From NCBI GenBank assembly GCA_012517765.1, contig JAAYUI010000010.1, forward strand, positions 104,558 to 168,557: a DNA stretch of 64,000 nt, given 5' to 3'. Below the pieces are notes generated by a model that had not been told where the DNA came from, did no database searches, and was given only the letters and a program-made list of their open reading frames with translations. Position 1 is the stretch's first letter, and each line of letters starts with the position of its first letter. This document shows, piece after piece, positions 9,364 through 19,360 of the stretch. Position numbers and translations under genes: made by a program. The DNA comes from Caldisericales bacterium. Lineage in GTDB: Bacteria; Caldisericota; Caldisericia; JAAYUI01.

Positions 9364-9798
9364 TTGCGCAGTTATTTGCCTAAGGCCAAGGAGATAGTCC
9401 TGGAGGTCCTTAACAAACTGGGTTACAGCCTGGTTGAGATACGGGAAGTTTTTGGAAGAGAAGACTATCTTGTCTCAATTGTTGTATGGAAGTCGCAGGG
9501 GATCAAAATAGATGATTGCGTGAAGATAACCAGGGCCACGTTGCCAAAACTCCAGCAGGACCCTTCCCTTCCAGACTACACAAGGCTTGAGGTTGCGTCG
9601 CCAGGCATCAACAGGCAGCTTAAAAATCCTTCAGAGTTCTCTGTTTTCAAGGGACGCATGGCAACAGTGGCAACACAGGAAAAATCGGTCACAGGAATGA
9701 TAGGAGATTCTGACGAGAATGCTGTTTTAATGGAAACCGATGGCATCTTGACCAGCATCCCGCTCCCACAAATCAAATCGGCAAAGCTAGTGGACTAG
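9364..9798 (+). CDS. rimP: Ribosome maturation factor RimP
   Basis: 144 aa, the usual RimP length (about 150). It assists 30S subunit maturation. The N-terminal alpha/beta domain has VLEVLNKLGYSLVEIREVF, followed by the conserved segment LEVASPGINRQLKNPSEFSVFKG, which matches the family motif (SPGxxRPLxxxxxFxxxxG). The C-terminal SH3-like part is short. The start is TTG at 9364, preceded by a strong GGAGG at 9350-9354. It is the first gene of the classical rimP-nusA-ylxR-infB cluster, 8 bp before nusA. Confidence 0.93.
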   Translation: MRSYLPKAKEIVLEVLNKLGYSLVEIREVFGREDYLVSIVVWKSQGIKIDDCVKITRATLPKLQQDPSLPDYTRLEVASPGINRQLKNPSEFSVFKGRMATVATQEKSVTGMIGDSDENAVLMETDGILTSIPLPQIKSAKLVD

Positions 9799-9806
9799 GA
9801 GAAAAG

Positions 9807-10838
9807 ATGAAACTGACAGAACTTTTTGCTGCCCTAGCAGACATAGCCCGCGAAAAAGATATAGAATATGCAGTTTTGCTGGACGCGATAAGACTTGGTA
9901 TCCTTGCCGCATACAAAAAAACCTACCATGCGAACGCAAACATAGATGTTATTGTTGATGATTCACAAAAAAAGATCCAGATAATTGCAAAAAAAATCGT
10001 TGTAGACAGTGTTGAAGACGGCTCCATGGAAATCTCGCTGAAAGATGCGAAAAAAATTTCGCCGGATGCTGAAATTGGTGACGCTGTAGAGATCGAGGCC
10101 ACTCCTCCAGATTTTGGCCGATTTGCTGCATCGACATGCAAGCAGATCATCATGCAAAGGTTGAAAGAAGCCGAAAAAGACAAGGTAATAAAAGAATATT
10201 CCGATAAAGAAAAAGACATGGTCTTTGGCGAAGTTTCAAGAGTAGCTGGAGAAAATGTTTACTTTAACCTTGGTAAGGCTGAAGGGCTCCTTCCAAAACA
10301 GGAGCAGATTCCTGGGGAACCTTACACGCCAGGTAGAAAATTCCACTGTTTTGTCCTAAGGGTTGACAGATCTACAAGGGAACCCCTGATAATCCTCTCA
10401 AGAACCCACCCCAATCTCCTTGCGAAACTCATGGAGCTCGAGATACCAGAAATCATGCAGGGCGTTATCGAGATAATAGGCATCGTCAGGGAGCCCGGGG
10501 TCAGGGCCAAGGTGGCCGTACATTCCAACCAGTCCAGGGTTGATCCTGTTGGTTCGTGCATTGGCTCAAAGGGAGTAAGAATAAACGTCATTTCTGACGA
10601 GCTTAAGGGCGAAAGAATAGATGTTCTGAGGTGGTTTGAAGACCCAAGACTTTTTGTGGCGTCTTCCCTGTCGCCAGCAAAAGTTTATTCAGTGCAGATA
10701 TTCCAGAACGAGAAAAGGGCCGTTGTAGCAGTTTCTTCGGACCAGTTCTCGCTCGCAATCGGGAAAAAAGGCTCGAATGTCAGGCTTGCCTCAAGACTGA
10801 CCGGATACAAGATCGACATGAAGGTGATGGAGGACTGA
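9807..10838 (+). CDS. nusA: Transcription termination/antitermination factor NusA
   Basis: 343 aa, the short NusA form without the C-terminal acidic repeats of proteobacteria. It binds RNA polymerase and nascent RNA to modulate pausing, termination and antitermination. Visible: an N-terminal RNAP-binding domain (about 1-120, SLKDAKKISPDAEIGD), an S1 domain (about 130-200, GEVSRVAGENVYFNLGKAEGLLP), then two KH domains (about 200-343) including GSCIGSKGVRINVISDEL and LAIGKKGSNVRLASRLTG, the RNA-binding GxxG loops. RBS is GGAGAAAAG before ATG. The stop overlaps the ylxR start (TGATG). Confidence 0.97.
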   Translation: MKLTELFAALADIAREKDIEYAVLLDAIRLGILAAYKKTYHANANIDVIVDDSQKKIQIIAKKIVVDSVEDGSMEISLKDAKKISPDAEIGDAVEIEATPPDFGRFAASTCKQIIMQRLKEAEKDKVIKEYSDKEKDMVFGEVSRVAGENVYFNLGKAEGLLPKQEQIPGEPYTPGRKFHCFVLRVDRSTREPLIILSRTHPNLLAKLMELEIPEIMQGVIEIIGIVREPGVRAKVAVHSNQSRVDPVGSCIGSKGVRINVISDELKGERIDVLRWFEDPRLFVASSLSPAKVYSVQIFQNEKRAVVAVSSDQFSLAIGKKGSNVRLASRLTGYKIDMKVMED

Positions 10839-11101
10839 TGCCGGAAAGAATGTGCGTGAGTTGTGGCATCAGGAATGAGAGATCTGCGTTTATAAAGATT
10901 TCTACCAGACTGGAACCACAAAACACAAATAATTCAACCGGAAGAAATGCATATGTGTGCAGAAAAATTGACTGCATACAAAAATTAGCTGGTGGTAAAA
11001 CAAGGATAGGAATGTCCTTGAAGAGAACCAATATAAAAAAGGAAGACTTGATAAAGCTTTCTAACGAAATTCTTACAAAGGTGATTAATGGGCAAGATTA
11101 A
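10838..11101 (+). CDS. ylxR: YlxR family RNA-binding protein (DUF448)
   Basis: 87 aa small basic protein between nusA and infB, the standard place for YlxR. It begins MPERMCVSCGIRNER, the family signature (RxCvxCrxxxxkxxLxR). It keeps a cysteine pair there and a second one further on (YVCRKIDCIQKL), which may bind metal. The family fold suggests RNA or nucleoid binding; in some bacteria it acts as a transcriptional regulator. The start overlaps the nusA stop by 1 bp and the end overlaps infB by 14 bp, implying tight translational coupling. Confidence 0.9.
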   Translation: MPERMCVSCGIRNERSAFIKISTRLEPQNTNNSTGRNAYVCRKIDCIQKLAGGKTRIGMSLKRTNIKKEDLIKLSNEILTKVINGQD

Positions 11102-14000
11102 GGTTGAAGAGTTGGCGGTTCAGCTTGGTGTTGATCCGCAGGAAATCCTGGAATCAGCAAAAAGACTCGGCGAGTCAATCAAGGGTGTTTCATCAACACT
11201 GGAAGATTCCACTGCAGCGAAGATAAGGGCAAGTTTTCTATTGAGGCGTCCTTCACCACCTCCACAGGAGCAAAAGCAACCGGCACAAACAAGGACGAGT
11301 CTGTTCGATGTGGACAAGAAAAAAACCCCGATACTCAAAGCTGCAACCGCAGAGGCAGTAGAGGCCGCAAAGGCTGCAGAAGCTGCCCTTGTAAGCTCAA
11401 AGGAGGACAAGACTGCCCAGAAGCCGGAACCGATAACCAAGGTTGCGAAGCCGGAAGCAAAACAGGCAGCAGTAAAGAAACCCATTCCTCCTACAATCCT
11501 TGAAGAAGTAAAAGCAAAACAGCCAAAACCTGTAAAACCAGAGCCCAAAACAGAAGAAAAACATGAACTTCCAAAAGAAGAATTCAAGCAGGTCCAGCCA
11601 AAACAGGAAACAATAGAGCCAAAATCCAAGAAAACACCGCACAGGGAAGAGGCTGCCACACCAACAAAACCTGCGGAAGAGCACAAAGAAGCCAAGGAAA
11701 AGGAAGTCCAGCAAGAAATTTCTTCTGCTCCAGTGAAAGAAAAACACCCTGAACATCCAAAAACCAAAGAACTACCAAAGGCACAGGAAGTCAGGCCAGT
11801 AGAAGAAAAAATTCCGGTAAAAGAACCACCAGCAAAAGAAAAACCACAGACCGAAAAACCTCCGGAGCACACAGAAAAGCTCATAATAGACAAAACACTC
11901 AATGTACCTGTTTCAAAATTCAGGTCAGACCAGAGACCAACTGGCATACAGATGCCAAAAAGGGTCGAACCAGTCAAACTTCCACCTCTTCCACCACAAA
12001 AACAGCCACTATACCCGATTACACCAAAATCCAATTTCCAGAGGACACCTTCTTCGCAAAGACCCCCATCCCAAAGGCCACCTTCCAGTGGTCAGAAACC
12101 GCCAGTGACACAAAGACCGGTTGTTGACAAAGACAGGGAAAAACAGAAATATGAACATGCAGTCGACCACAACAAGGACAAACAGGTCTCGAGTGTACCA
12201 TTCATCGTCGGCAAGGAACATTTTGTAATCAAAAGAACGCCCCCAAAGAGCACCCGAAAAACACAACAACCCAAACAGGCTCCAAAACCTGTTGAAGTAA
12301 AACCACAAAAACTTACCATAGATGTTTTTGCAAAAACGGCAGGGATACCGGAACAGAGAATCATGGCCTATATGCTCAAACAGGGGTACATCCCGAACCC
12401 TAACGAAGAACTGGCTGGTCCAGTCCTGGAGATGCTCTCTTCTGCATTTGGCCTGAAAACCTCCCAGGAAGGCACGCTTTCCGATGAAAATCTTATCCCG
12501 CGCTCACCAATCGTCACCGTCATGGGACATGTCGACCATGGTAAAACAACTCTTCTTGACTACATAAGAAAAACCTCGGTTGCCCTGGGGGAAGCCGGAG
12601 GAATAACACAAAGCATCGGCGCTTACAAAGTTACGGTGAATGGAAGAGACATTGTTTTCATAGATACTCCTGGTCACGAGGCATTTGCAACAATGAGGAG
12701 GGAAGGCGCTAATGTCACTGACATAGTTGTCCTTGTTGTAGCTGCAGATGAAGGTGTAAAAGAGCAAACTATTGAAGCTCTAAATATGGCAAAAGAAGCC
12801 AAGGTAACGGTCATCGTTGCTGCAAATAAAATGGACCGTCCCGGGGCCAACCTGGACAAGCTCTATTCCCAACTTGCGGAACTGGGACTTACACCCGAAG
12901 CATGGGGTGGCGAGACCATGGTCGCACCAATCACCGCAAAAACTGGTGATGGCGTAAAGGACCTTCTTGAAATGATACTTCTCCAGGCAGACATCCTTGA
13001 CCTCAAGATGAACAAGGCTGGCAAGCTTGCAGGAACAATAATTGAATCACACATGGACAGGTTTGTGGGTCCACTGGCAACTGCAATCATCCAAAGCGGA
13101 CAACTCAAGGCCGGGGACTATATCGAAGCAGGCAATGCGTGGGGAAGAGTCAAGGCACTGTTTGATCACGCAGACAAAAAAATACAAAAAATACAGGCAA
13201 TAAGCCCTGTCAAGATAATGGGGTTTGACCAGGTCCCAAAACCCGGTTCAATCCTTCTTTCATCGGACATATCCAGAAGGCGCAAGCCAGACAAAGGGCA
13301 AGTCCTTGAACCACAGGCAATCCCGCAGGTTCCGGCAGGTGATGAGGCACCTTCAAACCTTGATGATCTCTTCAAGGTTTTCGACCAGCAGGGTGCAACA
13401 AAACTGAATGTGGTGGTAAAAGCTGATTCAGAAGGTTCCCTTGATGCAGTAAAATTTGCCCTCTCAAAAATAAAAATCAAAGATATACCTGCAAATATTG
13501 TTTATTCAGGGATCGGAGTCATATCTGACAACGATGTTCTTCTTGCTGATGCATCAAAAGCAATGCTGGTAGGATTCAATGTACAAATAGATCCGATTGC
13601 CAAAAAAACTTCCAAACAGAATGGCATTCCAATAAATACTTACAACATCATATTTGAATTGACCGATGCAATCACAGAGGCAATAAAACGCCTCATAGCG
13701 CCAGAGTACAGGGATGTGAAAGTCGGTCAGGCAGAAGTCAGGCAAGTTTTCAATATTTCTGATGTAGGAAACATCGCAGGCTGCTTTGTCTCCGAAGGAT
13801 ATGTCAACCACAAGGTAAAAGTAAGGGTCGTAAGAAATAGGCTGCCGGTCTACGAAGGCAAGATAAGCTCCCTCAAGCGATTCAAGGAAGACACCCACGA
13901 GGTCAAAGCTGGCTATGAATGCGGCATCGGTATCCAGGACTTCAACGACATCAAGGTTGGTGACACCCTGGAGTTCTACACCACACAAGAGGTGCAGTAG
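11088..14000 (+). CDS. infB: Translation initiation factor IF-2
   Basis: 970 aa GTPase that places initiator tRNA on the ribosome. A first IF2-N motif is at the N-terminus ([20 protein letters not shown]). It is followed by an extremely charged, proline-rich linker (about 55-390; strings of K, E, P, Q) that differs from the ordered remainder. A second IF2-N helix bundle follows (about 405-455, [20 protein letters not shown]). The G domain has G1 [12 protein letters not shown] near residue 480, the switch-I GGITQ motif, DTPGH, and NKMD. Domains II-IV complete the protein to a typical C-terminus (VGDTLEFY). The start ATG has AAAGGTGA upstream and overlaps ylxR. The long linker is the only unusual part. 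Confidence 0.98.
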   Translation: MGKIKVEELAVQLGVDPQEILESAKRLGESIKGVSSTLEDSTAAKIRASFLLRRPSPPPQEQKQPAQTRTSLFDVDKKKTPILKAATAEAVEAAKAAEAALVSSKEDKTAQKPEPITKVAKPEAKQAAVKKPIPPTILEEVKAKQPKPVKPEPKTEEKHELPKEEFKQVQPKQETIEPKSKKTPHREEAATPTKPAEEHKEAKEKEVQQEISSAPVKEKHPEHPKTKELPKAQEVRPVEEKIPVKEPPAKEKPQTEKPPEHTEKLIIDKTLNVPVSKFRSDQRPTGIQMPKRVEPVKLPPLPPQKQPLYPITPKSNFQRTPSSQRPPSQRPPSSGQKPPVTQRPVVDKDREKQKYEHAVDHNKDKQVSSVPFIVGKEHFVIKRTPPKSTRKTQQPKQAPKPVEVKPQKLTIDVFAKTAGIPEQRIMAYMLKQGYIPNPNEELAGPVLEMLSSAFGLKTSQEGTLSDENLIPRSPIVTVMGHVDHGKTTLLDYIRKTSVALGEAGGITQSIGAYKVTVNGRDIVFIDTPGHEAFATMRREGANVTDIVVLVVAADEGVKEQTIEALNMAKEAKVTVIVAANKMDRPGANLDKLYSQLAELGLTPEAWGGETMVAPITAKTGDGVKDLLEMILLQADILDLKMNKAGKLAGTIIESHMDRFVGPLATAIIQSGQLKAGDYIEAGNAWGRVKALFDHADKKIQKIQAISPVKIMGFDQVPKPGSILLSSDISRRRKPDKGQVLEPQAIPQVPAGDEAPSNLDDLFKVFDQQGATKLNVVVKADSEGSLDAVKFALSKIKIKDIPANIVYSGIGVISDNDVLLADASKAMLVGFNVQIDPIAKKTSKQNGIPINTYNIIFELTDAITEAIKRLIAPEYRDVKVGQAEVRQVFNISDVGNIAGCFVSEGYVNHKVKVRVVRNRLPVYEGKISSLKRFKEDTHEVKAGYECGIGIQDFNDIKVGDTLEFYTTQEVQ

Positions 14001-14285
14001 TTGCCGGTAGGCCTGATCGAGATAACAATGAGGCTTTTTGGCGTAAAATCACTGAAAGAGAAAAGGAGTCTTGTCAGACCAATACTGGCCAGATTAAGAC
14101 ACGATTTCAATTGTGCTGCAATCGAATCAGACGCCCAGGACAGCCATGATGTTTTTATTTTGTCTGCGGTCACCATAAACACTTCCAGCATCGAAATGGG
14201 AATCACACTCGACAACATCTTCAAAACTGTGGAACATGAGAGCAGTCTCCCCTGTGATGTGACAAGAAGGGAGACCTTCTCATGA
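14001..14285 (+). CDS. ylxP: YlxP/DUF503 family protein
   Basis: 94 aa; begins with a TTG codon directly after the infB stop (MPVGLIEITMRLFGVKSLKEKRS). The pattern SLKEKRSxVxxixxrlrxxFNxaxxE is diagnostic of DUF503 (YlxP), a small ferredoxin-like-fold protein habitually encoded between infB and rbfA. Its function is not firmly established, but the linkage suggests ribosome or RNA maturation. It overlaps rbfA by 4 bp (ATGA). Confidence 0.88.
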   Translation: MPVGLIEITMRLFGVKSLKEKRSLVRPILARLRHDFNCAAIESDAQDSHDVFILSAVTINTSSIEMGITLDNIFKTVEHESSLPCDVTRRETFS

Positions 14286-14692
14286 GTGACCTCAGGAGAA
14301 AAAGGCTTGAACACCAGATACAGGAAGCTGTTTCCTGGGTGCTTATCAGAAACATCGATAACCCAAAAATAGGCTTTGTGACAATAACTGGAGTTAGGGT
14401 GTCAGTAGATTTCAAATTTGCTACCGTGTTCTATTCAGTGCTTGGATCACAAAAGAAAATCGATGAAACCCAGACAGGTCTCTCGTCTGCGTCAAAAATG
14501 ATACAAAAACTGGTAGCTGAAAAAATTGAATTCAGGCAAGTCCCGCTTTTGCGCTTCAAGTTTGATGAAACGCCATCAAAAGCACAAAAACTTGAATATA
14601 CATTCAGGGAGTTGGAAAATGAACAAGGTGGATCTGACAACGATAGCCGCAGAATTGAAGAAAACGAAGAAAGCGGTCATTCTGACCCATGA
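14282..14692 (+). CDS. rbfA: 30S ribosome-binding factor RbfA
   Basis: 136 aa, slightly longer than the usual 115-130. RbfA binds immature 30S subunits and is needed for late 16S processing. The sequence opens SDLRRKRLEHQIQEAVSWVL and carries GFVTITGVRVSVDFKFATVF and the C-terminal KH-fold segment VPLLRFKFDET, all characteristic. GGGAG precedes the ATG. The last 25 codons are hydrophilic and overlap the nrnA start by 74 bp. The tail is probably unstructured, and that overlap is the longest in the operon. Confidence 0.93.
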   Translation: MSDLRRKRLEHQIQEAVSWVLIRNIDNPKIGFVTITGVRVSVDFKFATVFYSVLGSQKKIDETQTGLSSASKMIQKLVAEKIEFRQVPLLRFKFDETPSKAQKLEYTFRELENEQGGSDNDSRRIEENEESGHSDP

Positions 14693-15602
14693 AAATCCTG
14701 ACGGAGACGCCATAGGGTCGGCACTTGCCCTTTCTAAGGCAATGCAGTCGAATGGGTCAAAAGTTGTTGTATTCAGCCCTGACAACCCTCCATCCAGTTT
14801 TGATTTTCTTGAGGGATTCAGTGACATAAGGATAGCAAACGATCCCGAAGTGACAGGACTTGTCCAGGAAGGCTACAGAATAATTGTGGTCGATGGTTCA
14901 TCACCAAACAGGTGCGGCATATCGAATTTTCCACCAGGTTCTGATCCCATGGTAATCGACCATCACCCAACGGTGGAAGACTATGGACAAATTGTCTTTG
15001 TCGACACGACAAGATCTTCAACTGCAGAAAACATATTTCACATACTGAATGCTGCAGGGTTGCAAATTGGCCTAACGGTCAGCGAATGTCTTTTTACCGG
15101 GATCATAACCGACACAGGATCTTTCAAGTATCCAAATGCAACTTCAGAAACATTTGAAATTACTGCCCAGCTTGTAAAAAGTGGAATGTCGACAGCAAAG
15201 GTTTCGTCGATGATCTACGAAAGGATGAGCTACGCAAACAGGAAACTCCTCGGGAGAGCAATGGAGAGGCTTTCCGTTTCATTGGGGGGCAAACTTGCAA
15301 TAACTGCAGTCACCTGGAAAGACATGAACGAATTTGAAGCAGAGCTCAGGGACACAGATTTTATAATAGACGAGATAAGAAAACTCGGTGGTTGCGAAAT
15401 TTATGTTTTTGCAAAAGAATACAGACCAGACCAGTTCCGTATTTCCATGAGAGGAAGAGGCATGTTCGACCTTTCTCAGCTTGCACTCAAGTATGGTGGC
15501 GGTGGTCATCATGATGCTGCAGGCTTCAATGCAACAGGTGACTGGCTTTTTGTAAGGGCAAACCTCCTGCAGATATTCGAATCGCTGCTCAACAACAAAT
15601 GA
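14619..15602 (+). CDS. nrnA: DHH/DHHA1 phosphoesterase, bifunctional oligoribonuclease/pAp phosphatase type (NrnA)
   Basis: 327 aa from the ATG at 14619 (AGGGAG upstream); the track's earlier start at 14526 lies inside rbfA and reads out-of-family. DHH domain: HENPDGDAIGSAL, VVDGSSPNRCG and IDHHPTVEDYG supply the Asp/His ligands for two Mn ions. The DHHA1 domain ends with YGGGGHHDAAGF (GGGH substrate loop). The family degrades very short RNAs and pAp. Its place between rbfA and truB is the standard one in Gram-positive-type operons. It overlaps truB by 4 bp. Confidence 0.93.
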   Translation: MNKVDLTTIAAELKKTKKAVILTHENPDGDAIGSALALSKAMQSNGSKVVVFSPDNPPSSFDFLEGFSDIRIANDPEVTGLVQEGYRIIVVDGSSPNRCGISNFPPGSDPMVIDHHPTVEDYGQIVFVDTTRSSTAENIFHILNAAGLQIGLTVSECLFTGIITDTGSFKYPNATSETFEITAQLVKSGMSTAKVSSMIYERMSYANRKLLGRAMERLSVSLGGKLAITAVTWKDMNEFEAELRDTDFIIDEIRKLGGCEIYVFAKEYRPDQFRISMRGRGMFDLSQLALKYGGGGHHDAAGFNATGDWLFVRANLLQIFESLLNNK

Positions 15603-16486
15603 TTTCGGGCGGGATACCAATAAACAAGGAAGACGGTCCAACAAGCTTCCAGGTAACAAACAGGGCAAAAGGGCTGTATTGCGCTTCTAAAGCAGGCCAT
15701 ATGGGTACCCTTGATCCCCACGCCAAAGGTGTTCTTGTTGTGCTGTTTGGCCCATCCACAAAAATCATTCCATACGCCGCAGAGCACAAGAAAAGCTACA
15801 AGGCAAGGTTCAGACTTGGCTTTACATCAAATACCTACGATGCCTGGGGCGAACTGACAGAGCACGGATACAATGGCGATACCACAAAAAAGCACATAGA
15901 AGCAATACTGTCACAGTTTATCGGTAAAACAGAGCAGATACCGCCAATGTTTTCTGCCAAGAAAATTGAAGGCACAAGACTTTATGAACTGGCGATGAAA
16001 GGGATCGAACTTCCCAGAAAACCACAACCAATTGAGATTGACGAATTGCAATTGAACTCCTGGGACCAAAGTTCGGGAGAGGGCGAATTCAATCTTACCT
16101 GCACAAAAGGGACCTATGTCCGTTCGCTAATATCCGATATCGGGATACATGCAGGTTGTGGCGCTATAATGACGGCACTGACAAGAACAAGCGACCAGGG
16201 ATTTTGCCTGGAGCAAAGCATCCCCATTTCTAAAATCGAAGAGCACGTTTTTGAGGGTAGCCATCTTGACCTCATCGTTCCAACTGAACATTTCTTGTCG
16301 CATTTGCCAGAGGTCCGGGTCTCGACAAGACAGCAGGAAATACTTTACCACGGTAATCCTGTAAATTTGAGGTCGCCAACAGCTCGTGCTGGACTGACAA
16401 AAATCTTTGGACCAAAAGAAAAACTTGTTGGAATCGGAAAATATGTTCCAGCAACAGGCCAGTTGCTTCCAGAGAGGATGTTATGA
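15599..16486 (+). CDS. truB: tRNA pseudouridine-55 synthase TruB
   Basis: 295 aa. It isomerises U55 in the T-loop of tRNAs. It begins SGGIPINKEDGPTSFQV and carries the catalytic motif GHMGTLDPHAKGVL with the nucleophilic Asp, plus TCSKGTYVRSL-like TCTKGTYVRSLISD in the second part. A C-terminal PUA-like part is present but short. The start overlaps nrnA by ATGA and the end overlaps ribF by ATGA, so the whole set is translationally chained. Confidence 0.96.
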   Translation: MISGGIPINKEDGPTSFQVTNRAKGLYCASKAGHMGTLDPHAKGVLVVLFGPSTKIIPYAAEHKKSYKARFRLGFTSNTYDAWGELTEHGYNGDTTKKHIEAILSQFIGKTEQIPPMFSAKKIEGTRLYELAMKGIELPRKPQPIEIDELQLNSWDQSSGEGEFNLTCTKGTYVRSLISDIGIHAGCGAIMTALTRTSDQGFCLEQSIPISKIEEHVFEGSHLDLIVPTEHFLSHLPEVRVSTRQQEILYHGNPVNLRSPTARAGLTKIFGPKEKLVGIGKYVPATGQLLPERML

Positions 16487-17421
16487 GGGTCATAAAGGGC
16501 GATCCTGCCCTGCAGATAAAAACTCAGGAACCAGGTGCATGCGTAATGATTGGCTATCTGGACGGAGTTCACGTTGGCCACCAGATGCTTGCACAAAAAG
16601 TTATAGATCTTGCGAAAGAAAAGAATGGTTATCCCTCTGCATTCACCTTTAATGGAAAACTGTACACAAAAAATATCCCTTCAAGGGGAATGCTTACGAC
16701 AAGCCACGAGAAAATTGAATTACTTGAAGAGAAAGGCATAGAAACAGTCTTCCTTGCCGATTTTACCGACTGGCTGAGAGACATGACAGATGAGGATTTT
16801 GTAAGAACAATCCTTAAAGACAACATAAAAGCAAGCGCTGTTGCAGTCGGTCCAACATTCACGTTTGGGAGGGGCGGAAAAGCTGGCGCCAAAGAATTAA
16901 GAAATCTGTGCTTAAAAAATGGGATAGATTGCGTCATCATCCCACAGGTAACAATAGGCGATGAACCTGTTTCTTCAAGCAGGATTAGAAATTATCTTTA
17001 CGCAGGCGATATTTTCGAGGCAAACGTTCTCCTTGGAAGAAGATATTTTCTTACAGGAACAATAGTCTCCGGTGCGATGGTTGGAAGGTCGCTGGGTTTC
17101 CCAACGGCCAACCTGGATGTTTCAAATCCCCTCAAATTAATCCCTGGTGGTGGTGTTTATGCTTGTTTTGGCCACCTCGAGGGTGTAAAGTACGAATGTG
17201 CCGTGTCAATAGGGAACAGGCCAACTTTCTTGGGCGGCGACAATTCCCTTGAGGCACACATCCTTGATTACTCCGGATTGATATACGGAAAAGAGCTGAA
17301 ATTAGAGTTTGTGGCAAAAATAAGAGACCAGATCCAGTTTGAAAGCAAGGAAAAGCTCTCCTTGCAGATTTCAAAGGATGTCATAAAGATAAGAGAAATT
17401 CTGGAGGGCCAGCATGAGTGA
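16483..17421 (+). CDS. ribF: Bifunctional riboflavin kinase / FAD synthetase RibF
   Basis: 312 aa. The N-terminal FAD synthetase half (1-180) has the nucleotidyl-transferase motif GYLDGVHVGHQ and SSSRIRNYLYAGD. The C-terminal riboflavin kinase half (about 185-305) has GRSLGFPTANLD and the GGVYACFG strand. Together they convert riboflavin to FMN and FAD. Common RibF reads GxFDGVHxGHQ; here Tyr-Leu replaces Phe, a mild change. It overlaps truB by 4 bp and the mutase gene by 8 bp. Confidence 0.95.
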   Translation: MRVIKGDPALQIKTQEPGACVMIGYLDGVHVGHQMLAQKVIDLAKEKNGYPSAFTFNGKLYTKNIPSRGMLTTSHEKIELLEEKGIETVFLADFTDWLRDMTDEDFVRTILKDNIKASAVAVGPTFTFGRGGKAGAKELRNLCLKNGIDCVIIPQVTIGDEPVSSSRIRNYLYAGDIFEANVLLGRRYFLTGTIVSGAMVGRSLGFPTANLDVSNPLKLIPGGGVYACFGHLEGVKYECAVSIGNRPTFLGGDNSLEAHILDYSGLIYGKELKLEFVAKIRDQIQFESKEKLSLQISKDVIKIREILEGQHE

Positions 17422-18961
17422 CAAGAAAACGACTTACACGCCAGACGATCTGGCAAGTTTTGATTACGGTAGGGACCTTGGAAATCCAGGTTCATACCCC
17501 TACACCAGGGGTGTTTATCCAACCATGTATACCGAGAAGCCATGGACAATGAGGCAATATGCAGGCTTCTCCACCGCAAAAGAAACAAACGAGCGCTTCA
17601 AGCTGTTGCTCCAGAAAGGCCAGACAGGGCTTTCCACTGCTTTCGACCTGCCAACCCAGATGGGCTATGATTCCGATCACGAAATGGCACTTGGTGAAGT
17701 TGGAAAAGTCGGTGTCGCCATATCAACAGCTGATGACATGGCAGAGCTTTTTGATGGCATACCACTTGAAGAAATTTCCACCTCAATGACCATAAATGCC
17801 TCCGCAACTGTCGTTTTGGCAATGTACATGAAGATAGCCAAAAACCAGGGCGGGGACATCTCAAAACTCTCTGGAACAGTACAAAACGACATCCTGAAAG
17901 AATATATCGCCAGGGGTAACTACATTTATCCGGTCAAGCCGTCCATGAGACTCAATTGTGACCTTATTGAATGGGCATCCTTCAAACTTCCAAAATTCAA
18001 CACCATTTCAATATCTGGCTACCATATCAGGGAGGCCGGTGCTACAGCGGCTCAGGAGCTTGCGTTCACTTTTGCCGATGCCTTTGCTTATGTTGATGAC
18101 CTTATTGGCAGGGGCCTCACAATTGATGATTTCGCCCCCAGACTCTCATTCTTCTTCGCATCACACAACAACTTTCTCGAGGAAGTTGCCAAATTCAGGG
18201 CGGCAAGGAGAATCTGGTCAAGAATGCTTGAAAAGAAATACCAGCCAAAAAACCCAAAATCGATGCTCCTCCGTTTCCATACCCAGACAGGCGGCTCTAC
18301 CCTCACAGCACAACAGCCGGAAATCAATATCGTTCGCGTTGCTTTCCAGGCCATGGCAGCAGTGCTTGGTGGAACACAGAGCCTCCATACAAACTCCTAT
18401 GATGAAGCACTGGCGCTCCCTTCACCAAAATCGGCCACAATCGCACTTAGAACGCAGCAGCTTGTTGCTTACGAGTCCGGGGTTTGCGATGTTGTTGATC
18501 CACTGGCCGGCTCATATTATGTCGAATCACTGACAAACAAGATTGAAAATGAGGTCTATGATTATCTGGACAGGATTGAAAGAATGGGTGGCACTCTGAC
18601 CTGCTTTGAAAAGGGGTTTTTCCAGAGCGAGATCGCCAAGTCTGCATATCAGTTCCAGATGGATGTTGAATCCGGCAAACAGGCAGTCGTTGGGGTCAAC
18701 AAATTTACAACCAGTGAAGAGCCAAAGATGGATATTAGCAGGAGTGGAGTCGACGAAAACGAGAGAAGGGCAAAACTCAAAACATATAAGGAATCCAGGG
18801 ACCAGGACAAATTGAAAGAGGCCATGGGCGCATTGAGGGAAGTTGCAACCGGAAAAGGAAACCTTATGGAACCGATCATACAATGTGTTGATGCGCAGGC
18901 AACACTTGGTGAAATATGTTGTCTGATGCGCGAAATCTATGGCGAATACCAGGAGGGATAA
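17414..18961 (+). CDS. Methylmalonyl-CoA mutase, large (catalytic) subunit without B12 domain
   Basis: 515 aa, the stand-alone TIM-barrel subunit (about 500-560 aa in split enzymes). It interconverts succinyl-CoA and methylmalonyl-CoA once paired with a cobalamin-binding subunit. Family stretches: YPYTRGVYPTMYTEKPWTMRQYAGF, GLSTAFDLPTQMGYDSD, TISISGYHIREAGATA, RFHTQTGGSTLTAQQP, GGTQSLHTNSYDEALALP, and a C-terminus ending shortly after. No DxHxxG cobalamin-binding motif is present, and no small-subunit gene is visible in the window, so that partner must be elsewhere. It starts inside ribF (8 bp overlap), an unusual addition to a nusA-infB operon. Next is the epimerase for the same pathway. Confidence 0.95.
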   Translation: MSDKKTTYTPDDLASFDYGRDLGNPGSYPYTRGVYPTMYTEKPWTMRQYAGFSTAKETNERFKLLLQKGQTGLSTAFDLPTQMGYDSDHEMALGEVGKVGVAISTADDMAELFDGIPLEEISTSMTINASATVVLAMYMKIAKNQGGDISKLSGTVQNDILKEYIARGNYIYPVKPSMRLNCDLIEWASFKLPKFNTISISGYHIREAGATAAQELAFTFADAFAYVDDLIGRGLTIDDFAPRLSFFFASHNNFLEEVAKFRAARRIWSRMLEKKYQPKNPKSMLLRFHTQTGGSTLTAQQPEINIVRVAFQAMAAVLGGTQSLHTNSYDEALALPSPKSATIALRTQQLVAYESGVCDVVDPLAGSYYVESLTNKIENEVYDYLDRIERMGGTLTCFEKGFFQSEIAKSAYQFQMDVESGKQAVVGVNKFTTSEEPKMDISRSGVDENERRAKLKTYKESRDQDKLKEAMGALREVATGKGNLMEPIIQCVDAQATLGEICCLMREIYGEYQEG

Positions 18962-18967
18962 ATACTA

Positions 18968-19360
18968 ATGACAGGCCTTTCACACATAGGAATAGCAACA
19001 ACCGATATAGAAGAAGCAGCTAAAACCTGGTTACTGCTTGGTTTTCAGTTTGTGCACACCACCGAAGTACCAGACCAGAAAGTCAAAGTGGCCAAGTTAA
19101 GATATGGCGGACTAATTGTCGAGCTTCTTGAGCCAACATCAGACGATTCTCCAATAAAGGGTTTTCTGGACAAAAAAGGGCCTGGAATACACCATCTTGC
19201 CATAGAAGTCGATGACATGGAGCACAAGATAGATGAATTCCTGAATTCAGGAATCAAGATGATTGACAAGAAGCCTCGCATTGGCGCCGCTGGAAAACCA
19301 ATCGCTTTCATACATCCATCTTCAACAGGTGGGGTATTGGTAGAACTGGAGCAGGATTGA
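18968..19360 (+). CDS. mce: Methylmalonyl-CoA epimerase
   Basis: 130 aa VOC-fold protein, standard length. It racemises (R)- and (S)-methylmalonyl-CoA, feeding the mutase directly upstream (6 bp gap). Motifs: SHIGIATTDIEEAAKTW with the first metal His, then PGIHHLAIEVDDME with the second His, and VLVELEQD with the metal Glu. Both VOC repeats are complete. Context and length make the function strong. Together with the mutase this supports propionate or succinate interconversion. Confidence 0.95.
   Translation: MTGLSHIGIATTDIEEAAKTWLLLGFQFVHTTEVPDQKVKVAKLRYGGLIVELLEPTSDDSPIKGFLDKKGPGIHHLAIEVDDMEHKIDEFLNSGIKMIDKKPRIGAAGKPIAFIHPSSTGGVLVELEQD

Noticed and set aside
11120-12034. 304 aa minus-strand ORF inside infB
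   Set aside because: It is a shadow of the A-rich IF-2 linker, giving a low-complexity Ser/Phe/Gly/Cys-rich product; no SD or context supports it.
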